Below are positions 23,200 through 35,584 of a stretch of 64,000 bases of DNA, one piece after another. Below the pieces are notes generated by a model. It had not been told where the DNA came from and ran no database searches. It saw nothing but the letters and a program-made list of their open reading frames with translations. Position 1 is the first letter of the stretch, and the number at the start of each line of letters is the position of its first letter. Made by a program: the position numbers and the translations under genes. Source of the DNA: Clarkia xantiana subsp. parviflora (taxonomy: Eukaryota > Streptophyta > Magnoliopsida > Myrtales > Onagraceae); the NCBI GenBank assembly GCA_036873135.1, contig JAPTYO010000007.1, positions 58,762,383 to 58,826,382 on the forward strand, given 5' to 3'.

Positions 23200-24790
23200 C
23201 TCGAGAAGTGTCCCATCGAATAAGATGTGTTAAACATCTTTACATTCTTTCTTGAATTAGTGACGGTTCAGCAAAGCAAGGGAAGAACCTCAAAACGAGG
23301 GAATGGAGGAAAACAATGGAGGATGAAATATGCTAAATTAGAACAAATTCGGTTTTGGTCCTTAGTTGATTAATCTGCTAATCGCAGATTTACTGCTGAT
23401 GGAAAGTTGAGTTGTTCAAAACTCAAATGATTGCGAAAGGATATACCCAAATTCATGTAATGGACTTTGATGAGACAAACTCACCGACTGTGCGTTACGC
23501 CACAGTCAGGGCCGTCCTTCCCCATGATTGCAAGCCTCGATCTCGAGCTTGCATCAAGTGGATGTTAAAATCGCATTCCTCCATGGAAACCTGGAGGAAG
23601 AGATCTATATGGAGCAGCCTGAGGGTTTTATTACTCCTGGCAAAGAACGTTAAGTTTTCAAACTCCAAGGGGTCCATTTACGGTCTTAAACAGTCGTCTC
23701 GGCAATTGTATCGCAGATAACACGAGGAAATCGTCGGAAACAGATTTGTGAATCTTCACAAGGATCCCTGCGTATACACTAAGACCTTCGGGTCTAAGTA
23801 TGTCATCATAACATTATACTTAGATGACATACTCATTGCTGCGAACGACGTGAGTTTCATGAACAAATCAAAGTCCTGGTTAGCGTCAACATTTGAGATG
23901 AAAGACATGGGAGAGGCCACGTACATCTTAGGCATTAAGATCGCCCGAGATCGTGCCGCCTGGACATTGTGTCTGTCTCAAGAATCTTATATTAACAAAC
24001 TGTTGAAAAGATTCAGAATTCTCGATGCTAAACCCGTGGATACGCTGGTTGTGTTCGGGTGCGCGCTGTCAAAGCGTGATGAACCGAAAAACCAGTAGGA
24101 GCATAAACAGATGAGGGGGGCAGAGTACCTAAGCATTGTAGGGAGTCTCATGTACGCCATGTTATGTACTCGGCCAAGATATTTGTTACGCTATGGGCTT
24201 AGTAGAAGGATTCTAATCAGATCCTAGTTATCAACATCTAAATGCCGTAAAACGAATTATAAGATATCTGAAAGGTACTGCCGACTATGTTCTGTGCTAT
24301 AAGGGTAGGCAAATAGAATTGACCGATTATAGTGACGTCGACCACGGTGGCGATCCGGATGATCGTAAGTCCACCACAGGATGAGTTATCCTTCTTTCTA
24401 ATGCTGCCATAACATGGGTAAGCAAGAAGAAATTATGTGTCGCACTTTCCACTATGGAATCAGAATTCGTTTCCCTTTCTAAAACGCACAAGAAGCAGTC
24501 TGGCTGAAAAGGCTTCTTACTGCATTGATTGGCGCTGGAAAAGAGAGTAATCCCGTAAAAGGTATACTCCGACAGTTAGGCAGCCATTACAGCAGTTAAG
24601 AATCCATAGTACCATAATAGGACCAAACACGTTGATGAAAAATACAATTATGCTAAATATGTTTTGGAAGACAACATAATCGCTTTAGAAAACTTATCCA
24701 CCAACAATGTGGTCTAGAACCCATTGACTAAGCCATTACGTAGAGAGATTTTCGAAAAGCACGTAAAACTGCTTGGATTACGTAGGGCTT
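23200..24790 (+). pseudogene. Copia-4 pol remnant: reverse transcriptase and RNase H
   Basis: Open pieces at 23412-23720 and 23748-24098 contain the RT blocks KGYTQIHVMDFDETNSPT, SIYGLKQSSRQLY and KSKSWLASTFEMKDMGEA; the polymerase motif reads YLDD (near 23818-23830), a conservative change from YVDD. RNase H follows to ADPLTKP-equivalent sequence near 24720 and the stop at about 24790, with several stops and frameshifts. Confidence 0.85.
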
Positions 24791-25854
24791 AAATAAGTGG
24801 CTTGTATAAGCGATAACATTTTGACATTTGAAATAATAATATTTCGATTGAATAAAAGAATTGCAAACTGAGTATATGATCTATCGACATCATAATGAGA
24901 TATATAACATCAGATTTTACGGTCTATAAACTAAGTCGTAGGAAGAGGTAAAACTCTTCCACCAAAATTTATGTCGAATGTGAACCATGCCTCGTCACAC
25001 TGGCACGGTCATCTTGTAAGGAGAGGGGGACCTCTACCACAACAAGATTGGCTAAGAACCAGGGGATAAACTTGGTTAAACGAAACGATAACCTTGTCAC
25101 GCTTAGTGCATGACTTAATCTTCATTTTGTACATCGCCGTATTGGACCGGTCCATCATTAAAATCACATTCAGGGCCAGATGAACGATTCTGCGATAGCA
25201 TGATTGACATAGCAATCCTGGCTAGTCCAGGTGTGCTATCGACACGAGCTTCATACTGCGCGTGCCATGTTCGACCACGGGGTCATGCTCGGTTGTGCTA
25301 GCTAGAATCCTAGTGATTCAAAGGGCGCATACTTCTTCACCTTGAGCGTGTTATTGATCCCGGATGTCTTATGAAGAAGCATCCAGAGTATCCTCTCGGA
25401 CTCAGAACTTATACCTAAGGTCTGCCTCAATGTTTGCCTCTCGGCGTACGAGCGTAGAGCCAAAGAAAACGGCCAAGTGTCCAGGTCTTAGAAGCCGGTT
25501 GAGTTAGACTACGGGTATAAGCGATGGGGATAGTCAAGTTCACCTATTATTCACCGACTCTTGTGTTCACTAGGTCGCCGCCAACCGGATATTAGTTGAA
25601 GGTTGTGAACACTTGTACGGATGCCCTGGAGAAGTATTCCTATGTTGGAAACTGGGCAATTGGAGGATGATCAGTTGACGAAGGATAAAGTGCGGTACAT
25701 GTTTTATTTTAACAGGATTGATTTACGAAAGGGAATCAACATTCTGCGGGCGCTACAATAATCCTAACAGATGAGTAGCACGATGCCCGTCATATCCACC
25801 GGTCGCACGGCAAACCTCGTATGAACTATTCGGAGACGGAGACAAAGACTGTGA

Positions 25855-26490
25855 TGTTGATGCTATTGGATAACTATATATTAACAGGCACCCTCCCATT
25901 CCGAGAGTGGGAGCTGTTAGCATATGGTGACGTGGCGCCGTAATTGGAAGCCCGTCAATGCTAAGAAAATTACCTAAGTTATTTTGGTAATTGTCTCATT
26001 AGGCTAATTGGTCCAAACCCAATCCCTAATTGACATGGGAGGCCCAAAATTGGTCCTCCCCCTTTAATTGCATGGTTCGGCCGAACTAATGTCCCATATT
26101 GGTTGGAGTGAACTTTTGTCCACTCCACCAATCCTGTATATAGGGGACTCACCTAAGGGGTTTATACATCAATCTAATAAGAAGTACCTCCATTGAGGAA
26201 CTTGAGAGAAACATCTCACCCCCTTAGTTGATATTTTCGGTGCACATCTTAGTCCGAGGTTCTATCCCCGTCGAAGAATCGATCAGAGGCTTTGTTGTGG
26301 AGTTTACACCGCGTAGGAATTCTTCTCACGAAGAACTTGTACGTGGCTCCGACCAGAGGATCAGAACTCCCTCCACATTGTTCTTGGGCAGGAAAGCTAA
26401 AAGGTATGTGTACACTATTCCGTTGCGTAGTTAGATTACTTGCATGTACACGTTTAGCATTCCGTAGTATTACGTCCCCGGAATCCAACA
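25855..26490 (+). repeat. LTR of copia-4 (3' LTR)
   Basis: 636 bp from TGTTGATG to CCAACA, preceded by a purine-rich tract (about 25830-25850). The base after it (26491) is the inside of a minus-oriented LTR, so this LTR abuts copia-5 abruptly. Confidence 0.85.
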
Positions 26491-26700
26491 TTTGGGGAGG
26501 CCCAATTTTGGGCCTCCCATGTCAAATGGGATTTGGTTTTGGCCCAATTACCCTAATGTGACATTTACCAAAGTTCATTAGGTAAACTATACATATTATG
26601 GGCTACCAATTACGGCGCCCATCACCATATGCTTACAGCTCCCACTCGCCGGAATGGGAGGGTGCCTGTTAATGTATTGTTGTCAAAATCCGCATCAACA
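26491..26700 (-). repeat. Partial LTR of copia-5
   Basis: Contains the first 210 bp (element sense) of the family LTR, from TGTTGATG at 26700 to the gggcctcccc block. The rest is cut off at the copia-4 LTR end. Confidence 0.8.
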
Positions 26701-27774
26701 TTTCTCCCCTTTGATCTGCTCCATGCTTCCGAATAGTTCATACGAGGTTGGTCGTGCGACCGGTGGATACGACGAGCATCGTGCTACTAATCTGTTAGGA
26801 GTGTTGTAGCGTCCGCGGAACGTTGATTCCCTTTTCTCTAATCAACCTGTTAATAAACAAAATTTATATATTGTATCGCGATGTATCCTAGGTCAACTGA
26901 TAATTCTCCATTTGCCTAGTTTCCACATAGGAACACTTCTCCAAGGCATCCGTACAAGTATTCACATCCTTCAACTAATATCCGGCTGGTGGCCACCTAG
27001 TGAATACAAGAATCGGTGAATTACAGGTGAACTTGACCATCCCCATCGCCCATACCCTTAGTCAAACCCAGCCGGTTTCAAATACGTGGTCACTGGGCCT
27101 TTTTGTTCAGCACTACGCTCGTACGCCGAGAAGCAAGCATTGAGCCTGACCATAGGTATGAGTTCTGACTCCATGAGGATACTTCGGGTGCCTCTTCGTA
27201 AGGCTCCCGGGATTAATCACACGCTCTATGTGAAGAAGTTTGCGCCGGCCAGAATCACGAGGATCCCATCCTAGCACAATCGAGTTGTGACCCCGTGGTC
27301 GGACGTGGCACCCGTAGTATGAAGCATGCGTTGATAGCATACATGTACCTTTTGGGTTGACATGAAAGGGATATGTCAATCATGCTATCACAGATTCTCA
27401 TCTGGCCCTGAATGTGGTTAAATGACGAACGAAGTTCATCACGGTGATATGCGAAACGAAGATCACGTTGAGTTACTTCGAAACTAGATAATCGTCTTGC
27501 TTAATCAGGTTTATCCCCCCTAACTCGTAGCCAGTCTTGTTTGGTTGGAGGCCTCCCTACACCACAAGTCGACCGTACCTTTGTGACTAGGTAAGGCCCA
27601 CATTCGACATAGTTTGGCAGAGGATTGCGTCCTCCCACGACTTAGTTTATAGACCATAAATCTGATGTAATCAAAACATTATGACGTCGATTGATCATAA
27701 AATCGGTTGCAATTCTTTCTCTTACAAAATGTAACTTTCTAATATCAAAATTCTATCACAGATACATGCCATTT

Positions 27775-28452
27775 CTAAACCCTACGCAATCCAAGCAGTT
27801 TTACATGCTTTTCGAATATCTCCCTGCGTAGTGGTTTAGTTAATGGATCCGCAATCATATTATCAGTGGACAAGTATTCCACAGTGTTTATATTGTCTAC
27901 TACCATAGAATTAGCATAAAAATATTTCACAATGTTTTTGGTCCTACAATGGTACTTCAGATTCTTAACTACCGCAATGGCTACCTGACTGTCAGAGAAC
28001 GCCTTCACAGTTGTACTCTCAACGTCACCATTAAGCAGCGCAGTAGGAAGCCTTTTCAGCCAGACTGCTTCCTGTGCATTCTTAGAGAGAGCTACGAATT
28101 CTGATTCCATTGTTGACAGCGCGACACAGGTTTGCTTCTTGCTCATCCATGAAATGGCGGCTTTAACAAGGAGGAACACTCCCCCTGTGGTGGACTTACG
28201 ATCATCCGGATCGCCACCATGGTCGGCGTCACTGTAACCGTTCAATTCTATCTTCCCGCCCTCATAGCACAGAGCATAGTCGGCAGTACCTTTCAAATAG
28301 CGAATTATTCGTTTTACAGCCTTTAAATGTTGATAGCCAGGATCTGATTGGAAACGTGCTACTAGGCCCACGGCATAACAGATATCAGGACGGGTGCATT
28401 GCATGGCGTACATTAAACTACCAACCATGCTTAAATATTCTGCACCCTTCAT
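27775..28452 (-). pseudogene. Copia-5 RNase H domain, intact frame of 225 codons
   Basis: RNase H degrades the RNA strand during reverse transcription. The open frame runs from GSLMYAMQCTRPDICYAVG through GYSDADHGGD (first catalytic Asp), STMESEF (Glu), FSDSQVAI (Asp) and ends with the family's C-terminus ADPLTKPLRREIFEKHVKLL and a stop. All expected acidic residues are present. A stop just upstream (TAG at the ERE-MKGAEY junction, about 28453) cuts it from RT, so it is part of a broken polyprotein, not a gene. Confidence 0.85.
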
Positions 28453-29180
28453 CTATTCGCGCTCTGCCATGTTCTTGGGGCCGTCACGTTTTGACAGTGC
28501 GCACCCAAATACCACCGGTGTATCCACGGGTTTGGCATCTTGTAATTTGAACCTTTTCAACAGCTTGTTGATATAGGCTTCTTGAGACAGACACAATTTC
28601 CGGGTAGCCCGATCTCTAGCAATTTAATGCCTAAGATATACGTGGCCTCTCCCATGTATTTCATCTCAAATATAGATGCTAACCAGGACTTTGACTTATT
28701 CATGAAACTCATGTCGTTAGCAATGAGTATGTTGTCCACGTATAATGTTAAGATGACATACTTGGACCCAGAGGTCTTATAATACACGCACGGATCCTCG
28801 TTATGATTCACGAATCTGTTTCCTACGATTTCCTTGTGGAATCTGCGGTACCATTGCCGAGACAACTGTTTAAGAAGATGGATCTTTGGAGTTTACAAAC
28901 TTTACATTCGTTACCAGGAGTAATGAAACCCTCCGGTTGCTCCATGTAGATCTCTTCCTCCAGGTTTCCGTGGAGGAATGCGGTCTTAACATCCATTTAG
29001 TGCAGCTCGGGATCGAGACTTGCGACCAGGACCATTAATGGCCCTACCCGTGGTTTTACGCATAGTTAGTGAGTTTCTCTTATCAAAGTCCACTCCGTGA
29101 ATTGGGTAAGTCCTTTCGCAATAAGTCGGTTTGTTCGACATTTTTCCATCAGTGGTGAGCCTTACTTCAGGGTTCACTTT
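28453..29180 (-). pseudogene. Copia-5 reverse transcriptase remnant
   Basis: The open piece 28865-28557 covers SRQWYRRFHKEIVGN to the ATYILGIK block. The polymerase motif reads YVDN in place of YVDD, which removes a catalytic aspartate. Frameshifts lie on both sides, and the N-terminal half (to 29180) is only readable in fragments. Confidence 0.85.
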
Positions 29181-29944
29181 ATCCTTGCGCTCTTGTGGTT
29201 AACAGGTAAATCAACTATAGACTATATTTCATTTAGGCGATGTCTCTCATTTACTATTTTCCTCCATTTCTTCACTTGAGGTCTTTCCAATGCCTGCCAA
29301 CAGTTTGAGCGAGGTTTTCACATTACTCAATGGGATACTTGCCTTTGACTCTCGTCTAGGCATTATGAGTCCCATTTATTAGTCTGGTCTTTTCTCCCAC
29401 TCGGAATAATGCTTCTAATCGTAGCATCATTTCTATTGGGAACAATCCTCCCACTCGGAACAATGCTTCTTATCGGAGCATTGTCTTTATTGGGAACAAG
29501 AGCAGTGCTAGAACCTTGACCTACAATTTTCCTATGACAACCTCTTGGTCTCGGGGTTTTACTTCCGAGATGTATTCCTTGATCACTAGGATCTGAAACC
29601 AAGTATGGTTGGATCGCTCCCACTAGAAACAATGGGACGTTTAGGTAGTTGTGTCATTCCTGGTTTAGCTATATGACCATCAGGTTCAACTTGATTCGTC
29701 TCAACAGCAACAGTGATTACGTGTGGTAGGGGTTCATTCCTCCCACTGGATTTACTATGAGAATGTTCCCATTCTCATTTACCATGTCATTCACTTGAGT
29801 TGCTGGTTCAAATCTCTCCCACTCGAATTAAGTGGGACCTGATTGTCATTGTTATTCTGCTCTGTTTTGATCATGACTTTGTTGATTGACACTGTTCATG
29901 CATTTGGAAAATTCGCCCTCTTAGTGATGTAACGTCTCATGTTC

Positions 29945-30670
29945 GACTTCGGCACCAATTTATAATCAAGCTGTAAACAGGTATTTTCTAAGAGTAACGG
30001 ACATACTCTTGTCCTAAATACGTATTTATTGCGCAAATTAATGTCGCATGGTGATATGATTTAACTCATCATCACCTTTCAGCTATAATGGCGACGTACC
30101 TTACCGATATTAATGGAACACAATTTTATATTCATGTGAATCATCTTTCATCATCCCATAGGGAACCTTTGATAGACTGACTCCAACATTATGCAAACTG
30201 TGCTTCTTGAAGTGCGTCTTTTAACTTGAATGCCTAGCCTGACTTATCTTTCAAGGCTTATGGAAGGAAAATCGTTTAAACGACTTCATCCTTCTTCGTT
30301 TGCTAACTTATCTCAGAGATTTTATCCTATCTCAGAACTGAGGGTTTTAGGTTTTCACCTTATGCGTTAGTTAATACTTTTACAAGGTCGTGGTACCTTC
30401 CGAAGCCTACTTCTTACCGATGTAAATGGTATCAATAAGTTGTTTCCAAGGGAATGCAAGTGAAAATTCAGCACATCATCATTCAGACACTTCATCATTA
30501 AATTCGTATTTTGAAACGATGTGTTCCATCTATCGAGGTCCACTTGCGCGTAGCGCTTTTCACCGAAGTTTTAACCCCTTGTTAAATCGTATCATTTCTG
30601 AATTTAATTTAATCCAATCGGTTTCGCACATGATCATCATTACATATTATTTCATTCAATGGAGTACTAA
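29945..30670 (-). other. Non-coding cassette of copia-5
   Basis: Same cassette as in the other copies, minus orientation, ending near the word tcaatggagtactaaa (about 30657-30672). The complement of that word starts the cassette of copia-6 at about 31915-31930, so the two copies face away from each other around the unassigned centre. Confidence 0.7.
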
Positions 30671-31880
30671 AAAATAAGAAATACTAAATCTTTCGATCTA
30701 GCTACGCAATTGATGTGTATGTTCAGTTCAGTTTCCCGACTGAGATGACGGAGTACGTGAATCGTTTCGTTTTATTCGACCAATTTTACCTGGCCGAAAT
30801 TTCGTTTCAGATCGATCCCTCTTAACCAGGTCGATTAATTTTGACAAGTAGATCACATTTGAATCGAACGGAAACTACTTTATTCAGTAAATCCAAATCT
30901 CGAAATAACCAAAATTTTAGTAACTCAAACGAACGATAAATGACAATGGTAGGGTTCTTGATCTGAAGATCGCATATTCGATCCATGATTTTCGCATAGA
31001 TATTCGAGAACTTTAAATCATGTTGAACATCACATTTGAGTAATTCATGAGTGAATTACATCAAATGATCTGTGTCTGTGTAAAACGTTTTACAGCTTCA
31101 TACACATGACCTACGTGGCGTACTAGAGACGCACTTTATCAACATGTTTAACCTAGTGGATTATCGTATAAGACCTTTATGGTCCAGTTCTCTCTATAAT
31201 ATGCGGATCATGGTTGATTTCTTTCGAACCCAGTATGGTGAGCAGAGAAGGTTTCCCATTTTACTGTTATGGTTACAGTACTTGATTAGGCTCAAGGTCA
31301 TTGAGTCCTGACAATATCAGACAGCCATATACATCTTTTCTATGTTGACTTTTCATTTTGAAGAGCCGATGTTGGTTTTACGCCAACATCCATGAAAAGA
31401 GAGAAGACAATCATGTTTAACCGAAACGTTTAGCTTTTGCATCCTTGCTTCCACCGAGGCGGAGGCAAAGGTTTACTAAGCTGCAACATTGCCTAGTTGC
31501 AATTGAAGTCTTCTTCAACCCCATTTTACCAAGGTTGAATGTATCACCACATACGCGTTGAGAAACCAATCAGAGGCCAGTAGCCGCCTTTACAAAGTCG
31601 GTAAACTTCTTCCTATAGATAGGGGGCTATCTCCTTCAATTAAAAACAATCTGCTCTGAATACTTATATATTATACTCTCAAATACATTACTAACTTAAG
31701 CTTCGGAGTGGAATCAGGGGCCATCCCCACCTCTTTTTAGGTGCTCGACCTTAAAAGTCTCCCGGAGGAAATCAAGTCCTCGAGAGAGCTACGTCTAAGG
31801 CGAAGCCTAGAAGTCCATTCCGTGAAGTTTGTGGCCACGTCATTATGATCCCAACACCATTAAAATCCATTGATTGCGTA
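30671..31880. other. Unassigned 1.2-kb segment between two inverted copia copies
   Basis: No open frame above 60 codons and no similarity that I can see to the rest of the window. AT-rich, with a less AT-rich part near 31700-31820. It lies exactly between the inverted cassettes of copia-5 and copia-6. It could be an old insertion or the loop of an inverted duplication. Confidence 0.4.
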
Positions 31881-33430
31881 GTTCTAAGAATGAACCGGTT
31901 ATAAATCTTACTTTATCTTTAGTACTCCATTGAATAAAATAATTAGTAATAATAATCATGTGAGAAACCGATTGGATTAAATTGAATTAAATTTATAAAT
32001 GAAACAATTTAACACATGGTTAAAACTATAGCGCTACGCGCAAGTGGACCTCGAAAGACGGAACACATCGTTTCAAAATACGAGTTTATTAATGAAGTGT
32101 ATTGAATGATTAAGTGCTGAATTTTCGTTTGCATTCCTTCAGAAATAACTTACCGATAACATTTACATCGGTAAGAAGTATGCTTTAGAAGTTACCACTA
32201 CCTTGTAAAAGTTTCAGCTGGCTCATAGGGTGAAAACCGAAGATGCTCAGTTCGGAGATGGGATAAAATCTTTGAGATAAGTTTGCAAACTAAAAAGGAT
32301 GGAGTCGGTTAAACGATTTTCTTTCCAAACGCCTTGAACGATAAGTCAGGCTAGGCATTCAAATCAAGTGAAACACACTTCCAGAAGAACAGTTCAAGAA
32401 CACAATATTAGAGTCAATACATCAGGTGTTCCCTATGGGATGAAGAAGATGACTCACATGTATGTGAACTGTGTTCCAATGAAATTGGTAAGACACGTCG
32501 CCATAAAAGCTAAGGAATGATAAAGAGTTAAAATCATATCATCATGCGCCATTAAATTACGCACTAAACACATATTTAGGACAAGAGTACGTTACCTACT
32601 CTTAGAAAAGGGATTAAGTACCTTTCCATACCACTTCTTTGCACAGAATCCACTTTTGGTACCAATTCTATTTTTTTGTATACTTTTGGTACCAATGTTT
32701 TCAACTTTGTATCCTTTTGGTACCACCGTTAACTTTCCGTCCAAATTGGCCGTTAAGTGGCATGTGCCATGCACGTGACCGCCCTAAACTTTTGAATTTG
32801 TTTCAATTTAGTCCATCTAATGCATCCCTAACTTTTAATTTGTTCAATTTAGCCCTAAAATTTCCAAATCGAACCCTTGACCCAAATTGACCTAGCAGGA
32901 CCTAGCCCTAGGCTAGGTCCGGCTGGGCCAATTGGGACCTAGCCCCAATTGGGTTCAATTGGGGCTAGGTCCAATTGGGTTCAATTGGGGCTAGGTCCAA
33001 TTGACCCAGCCGGACCTAGCCTAGGGCTAGGTCCGACCCTGGGCCAAGGTCGCCGGACCAAGGCGAACCCGACCCAGGGTCGGACCTAGCCCTAGGCTAG
33101 GTCCGGCTAGGTCAATTTGGGTCAAGGGTTCGATTTGGAAATTTTAGGGCTAAATTGAACAAATTAAAAGTTAGGGATGCATTAGATGGACTAAATTGAA
33201 AGAAATTCAAAAGTTTAGGGCGGTCACGTGCATGGCACATGCCACTTAACGGCCAATTTGGACGGAAAGTTAACGGTGGTACCAAAAGGATACAAAGTTG
33301 AAAATATTGGTACCAAAAGTATACAAAAAAAATAGAAGTGGTACTAAAAGTGGATTCTGTGCAAAGAAGTGGTATGAAAAGGTACTTAATCCCCTTAGAA
33401 AATACCTGTTTAAAGCTTTTGAAAATGGTT
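31881..33430 (+). other. Non-coding cassette of copia-6, interrupted by a foldback transposon
   Basis: Reads as the same cassette as in copia-5 (opposite strand). Without the insertion its length is about 0.75 kb. It joins the integrase C-terminal remnant at 33430 (gtggtcgaacatgag), just where coding similarity to copia-7 (about 43215) resumes. Confidence 0.75.
32610..33393. mobile_element. Foldback, non-autonomous Mutator-like DNA transposon
   Basis: The 784-bp element begins GGGATTAAGTACC and ends with its complement GGTACTTAATCCC. The two arms, each about 310 bp (32610-32920 and 33085-33393), are near-perfect inverted copies; the centre holds GC-rich palindromic words (cctag, caattggg). 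It is flanked by a perfect 9-bp duplication, cttagaaaa, at 32601-32609 and 33394-33402. Nine-bp duplications are typical of Mutator-like elements. The empty site is visible on the minus strand of copia-5 (near 29985-29997). No transposase; mirrored open frames in the arms (32639-32890 and 33444-33112) are the same sequence read from both ends. Confidence 0.85.
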
Positions 33431-33999
33431 TCGTGGTCGAACATGAGACATTACACCACTTGGGGAGGAATTTCCAATGCAAGGTCAGTATCAAACTGAT
33501 GTAGTCTTGATCAAACCAGAGCAGTAACACTGACAATCAGGTCCCACTTAATTCGAGTGGAAGAGATTTGAACTGGCAACTCAGATGAATGACATGGTTA
33601 ATGATAATGGAAACATTTTCATAGTAAATCCAGTGGGGGGAATAAACCCTACCACATGAGATCACTGTTGCCGCAGAGACGAATCAAGTAGAACCTGATA
33701 GTCATATTGCTGAACCAGGAATGCCACAACTACCTAGACTACCCATTGTTTCCAGTGGGAGTGATCCGACCAACTTGGTTCCAGGTCCTAGTGATCAAGG
33801 AATTCATCTCGGAAATAAAACCCTGAGACCAAGAGGTCGTCCAAAGAAATTTGTAGGTCAAGGTTTAAGCACTGCTCTTATTCCCAATAGAAGTGATGCT
33901 ACGATAAGAGGCATTATTCCGAGTAGGAGAAACGTTCGGACTAAAAAAAAATGGGATTAACAAGCCTAGTCGAAAGTCAAAGGCATCGAACCCATTGGA

Positions 34000-35584
34000 G
34001 TAGGGTGATAACCTCACTCTAACAAATGTTGGTAAGCATTAGAAAGACCTCAAGTGGAGAAATTGAGGAAAATAATAAAAGAGAGAGAGATCGGTTAAAG
34101 GAAAGTCATTATAGGTTATAGTTGATTTACCAGCTAACCACAGGGGCACAATGATACGGTGAGTCCTGAAAGAAGGCTCACCACTGATGGAATAGGTCGG
34201 GCGATACAAAGCTTGACTAATTGCGAAAGGATGTACCCAACTTCACGTAGTGGACTTTGACGAAATAAACTCATCGACTGTGCGTAAAACCTCGGTTAGG
34301 GCCAGTTATGGTCCTGGTCGCAAGTCTCGATCTCGAGCTGCACCAAATGGATGTTAAGACTGCATTTCTCCACGGAAACCTGGAGGAAGAGATCTACATG
34401 GAGCAACCGGAGGGTTTCATTACTCCTGGTAACGAACGTAAAGTTTGTAAACTCCAAAGGGCCATCTACGGTCTTAAAAAGTCGTCTAGGCAATGGTACC
34501 ACGGATTCCACGAGGAAATCGTAGGAAACGGATTCGTGAACCTCACGAGGATCCGTCGTGTATTATAAGACCTTCGGGTCTAAGTATGTCATCTTAACAT
34601 TATACGTAGACGACATACTCATTGCCGCAAACTACGTGAGTTTTATGAACAAGTCAAAGTCATGGTTGGCATCTGTATTTGAGATGAAAGACATGGGAGA
34701 AGCCACATATATCTAAGGCATTAAAATTGCTGGAGATCGGGCAACCCGGAAATTATGTCTATCTCAAGAAGCTTATATCAACAAATTGTTAAAAGGTTCA
34801 GATTACAGGATGCCAAACCCATGGATACGCAGGTGGTGTTGGGGTATGCACTGTCAAAACGTGACGGCCCCAAGAACCTGGCAGAGCGAGAACATATGAA
34901 GGGTGCAGAGTATTTAAGCCTGGTTGGTAGTTTGATGTACACCATGCAATGCACCCGTCCGGATATCTGTTACGCCGTGGTCCTAGTAGCACGTTTTCAA
35001 TCAGATCCTGGCCATCAACATTTAAAGACTGTAAAACGAATTATTCGTTATCTGAAAGGTACGACCGACTACGCACTGTGTTATGAGGGCGGGAAGTTAG
35101 AATTGATCGGTTACAGTGACGTCGACCATGGTGGCGATCCGGATGATCGTAAGACCACCACAGGAGGAGTCTTTCTCCTTGCTAATGCCGCCAATTCATG
35201 GACGAGCAAGAAGCAAACATGTGTCGCGCTGTCCACGATGGAATCAGAATTTGTATCCCTCTCCAAGAATGCATAGGAAGCGGTCTGGCTGAAAAGGCTT
35301 CTTACTGCGCTGCTTGATGGCGATATCGGGAGTAAACCTGTGAAGGTGTTCTCTAACAGTCGTGCAGCCATTGCGGCAGTAAACAATCCAAAGTACCATA
35401 GTATGACCAAACACATTGATGTGAAATAATTTTTTGCTAAATTTATGGTAGAAGACAATATAATCACTTTGGAATCCTTGTCCACTGATAACATGGTTGC
35501 GGACCCATTAACTAAACCATTACGTAGGGAGATATTCGAAAGCATGTAAAACTGCTTAGATTGCGTAGGGTTTAAAAGTGTCAT
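34000..35584 (+). pseudogene. Copia-6 pol remnant, copy 1
   Basis: RT and RNase H fragments. 34308-34568 holds HQMDVKTAFLHGNLEEEIYM and ends with a frameshift next to DPCVYY (near 34555). YVDD is intact near 34600-34612. A TAA interrupts ATYI-LGIK (34714-34716), and a TAG interrupts SKNA-EA (35274-35276). The family C-terminus is read near 35500-35570 with a one-base deletion. Confidence 0.85.

Larger units (their letters stand above)
21842..26490 (+). mobile_element. Copia-4: 5'-truncated copia element with cassette, RT-RNase H and 3' LTR
   Basis: Starts with a short plus-oriented piece of leader (21842-21985), then the non-coding cassette (21990-22670), linker (about 22670-23200), pol (23200-24790), 3' UTR and LTR (25855-26490). 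No 5' LTR or gag. Its pol region is interrupted many times. It is the closest relative of copia-2 and shows what copia-2 has lost. Confidence 0.8.
26491..30670 (-). mobile_element. Copia-5: minus-strand copia element with truncated LTR, lacking gag
   Basis: Partial LTR (26491-26700), 3' UTR, pol (27778-29180), linker (about 29180-29940) and non-coding cassette (29945-30670). Gag, leader and 5' LTR are missing. The RNase H frame (28452-27775) is intact, unusual for this window. Confidence 0.8.

Noticed and set aside
32639..33444. Two open frames on opposite strands with the same peptide (LLVPPLTFRPNWPLSGMCHA)
   Set aside because: They are the same arm sequence of the foldback transposon read from both ends.
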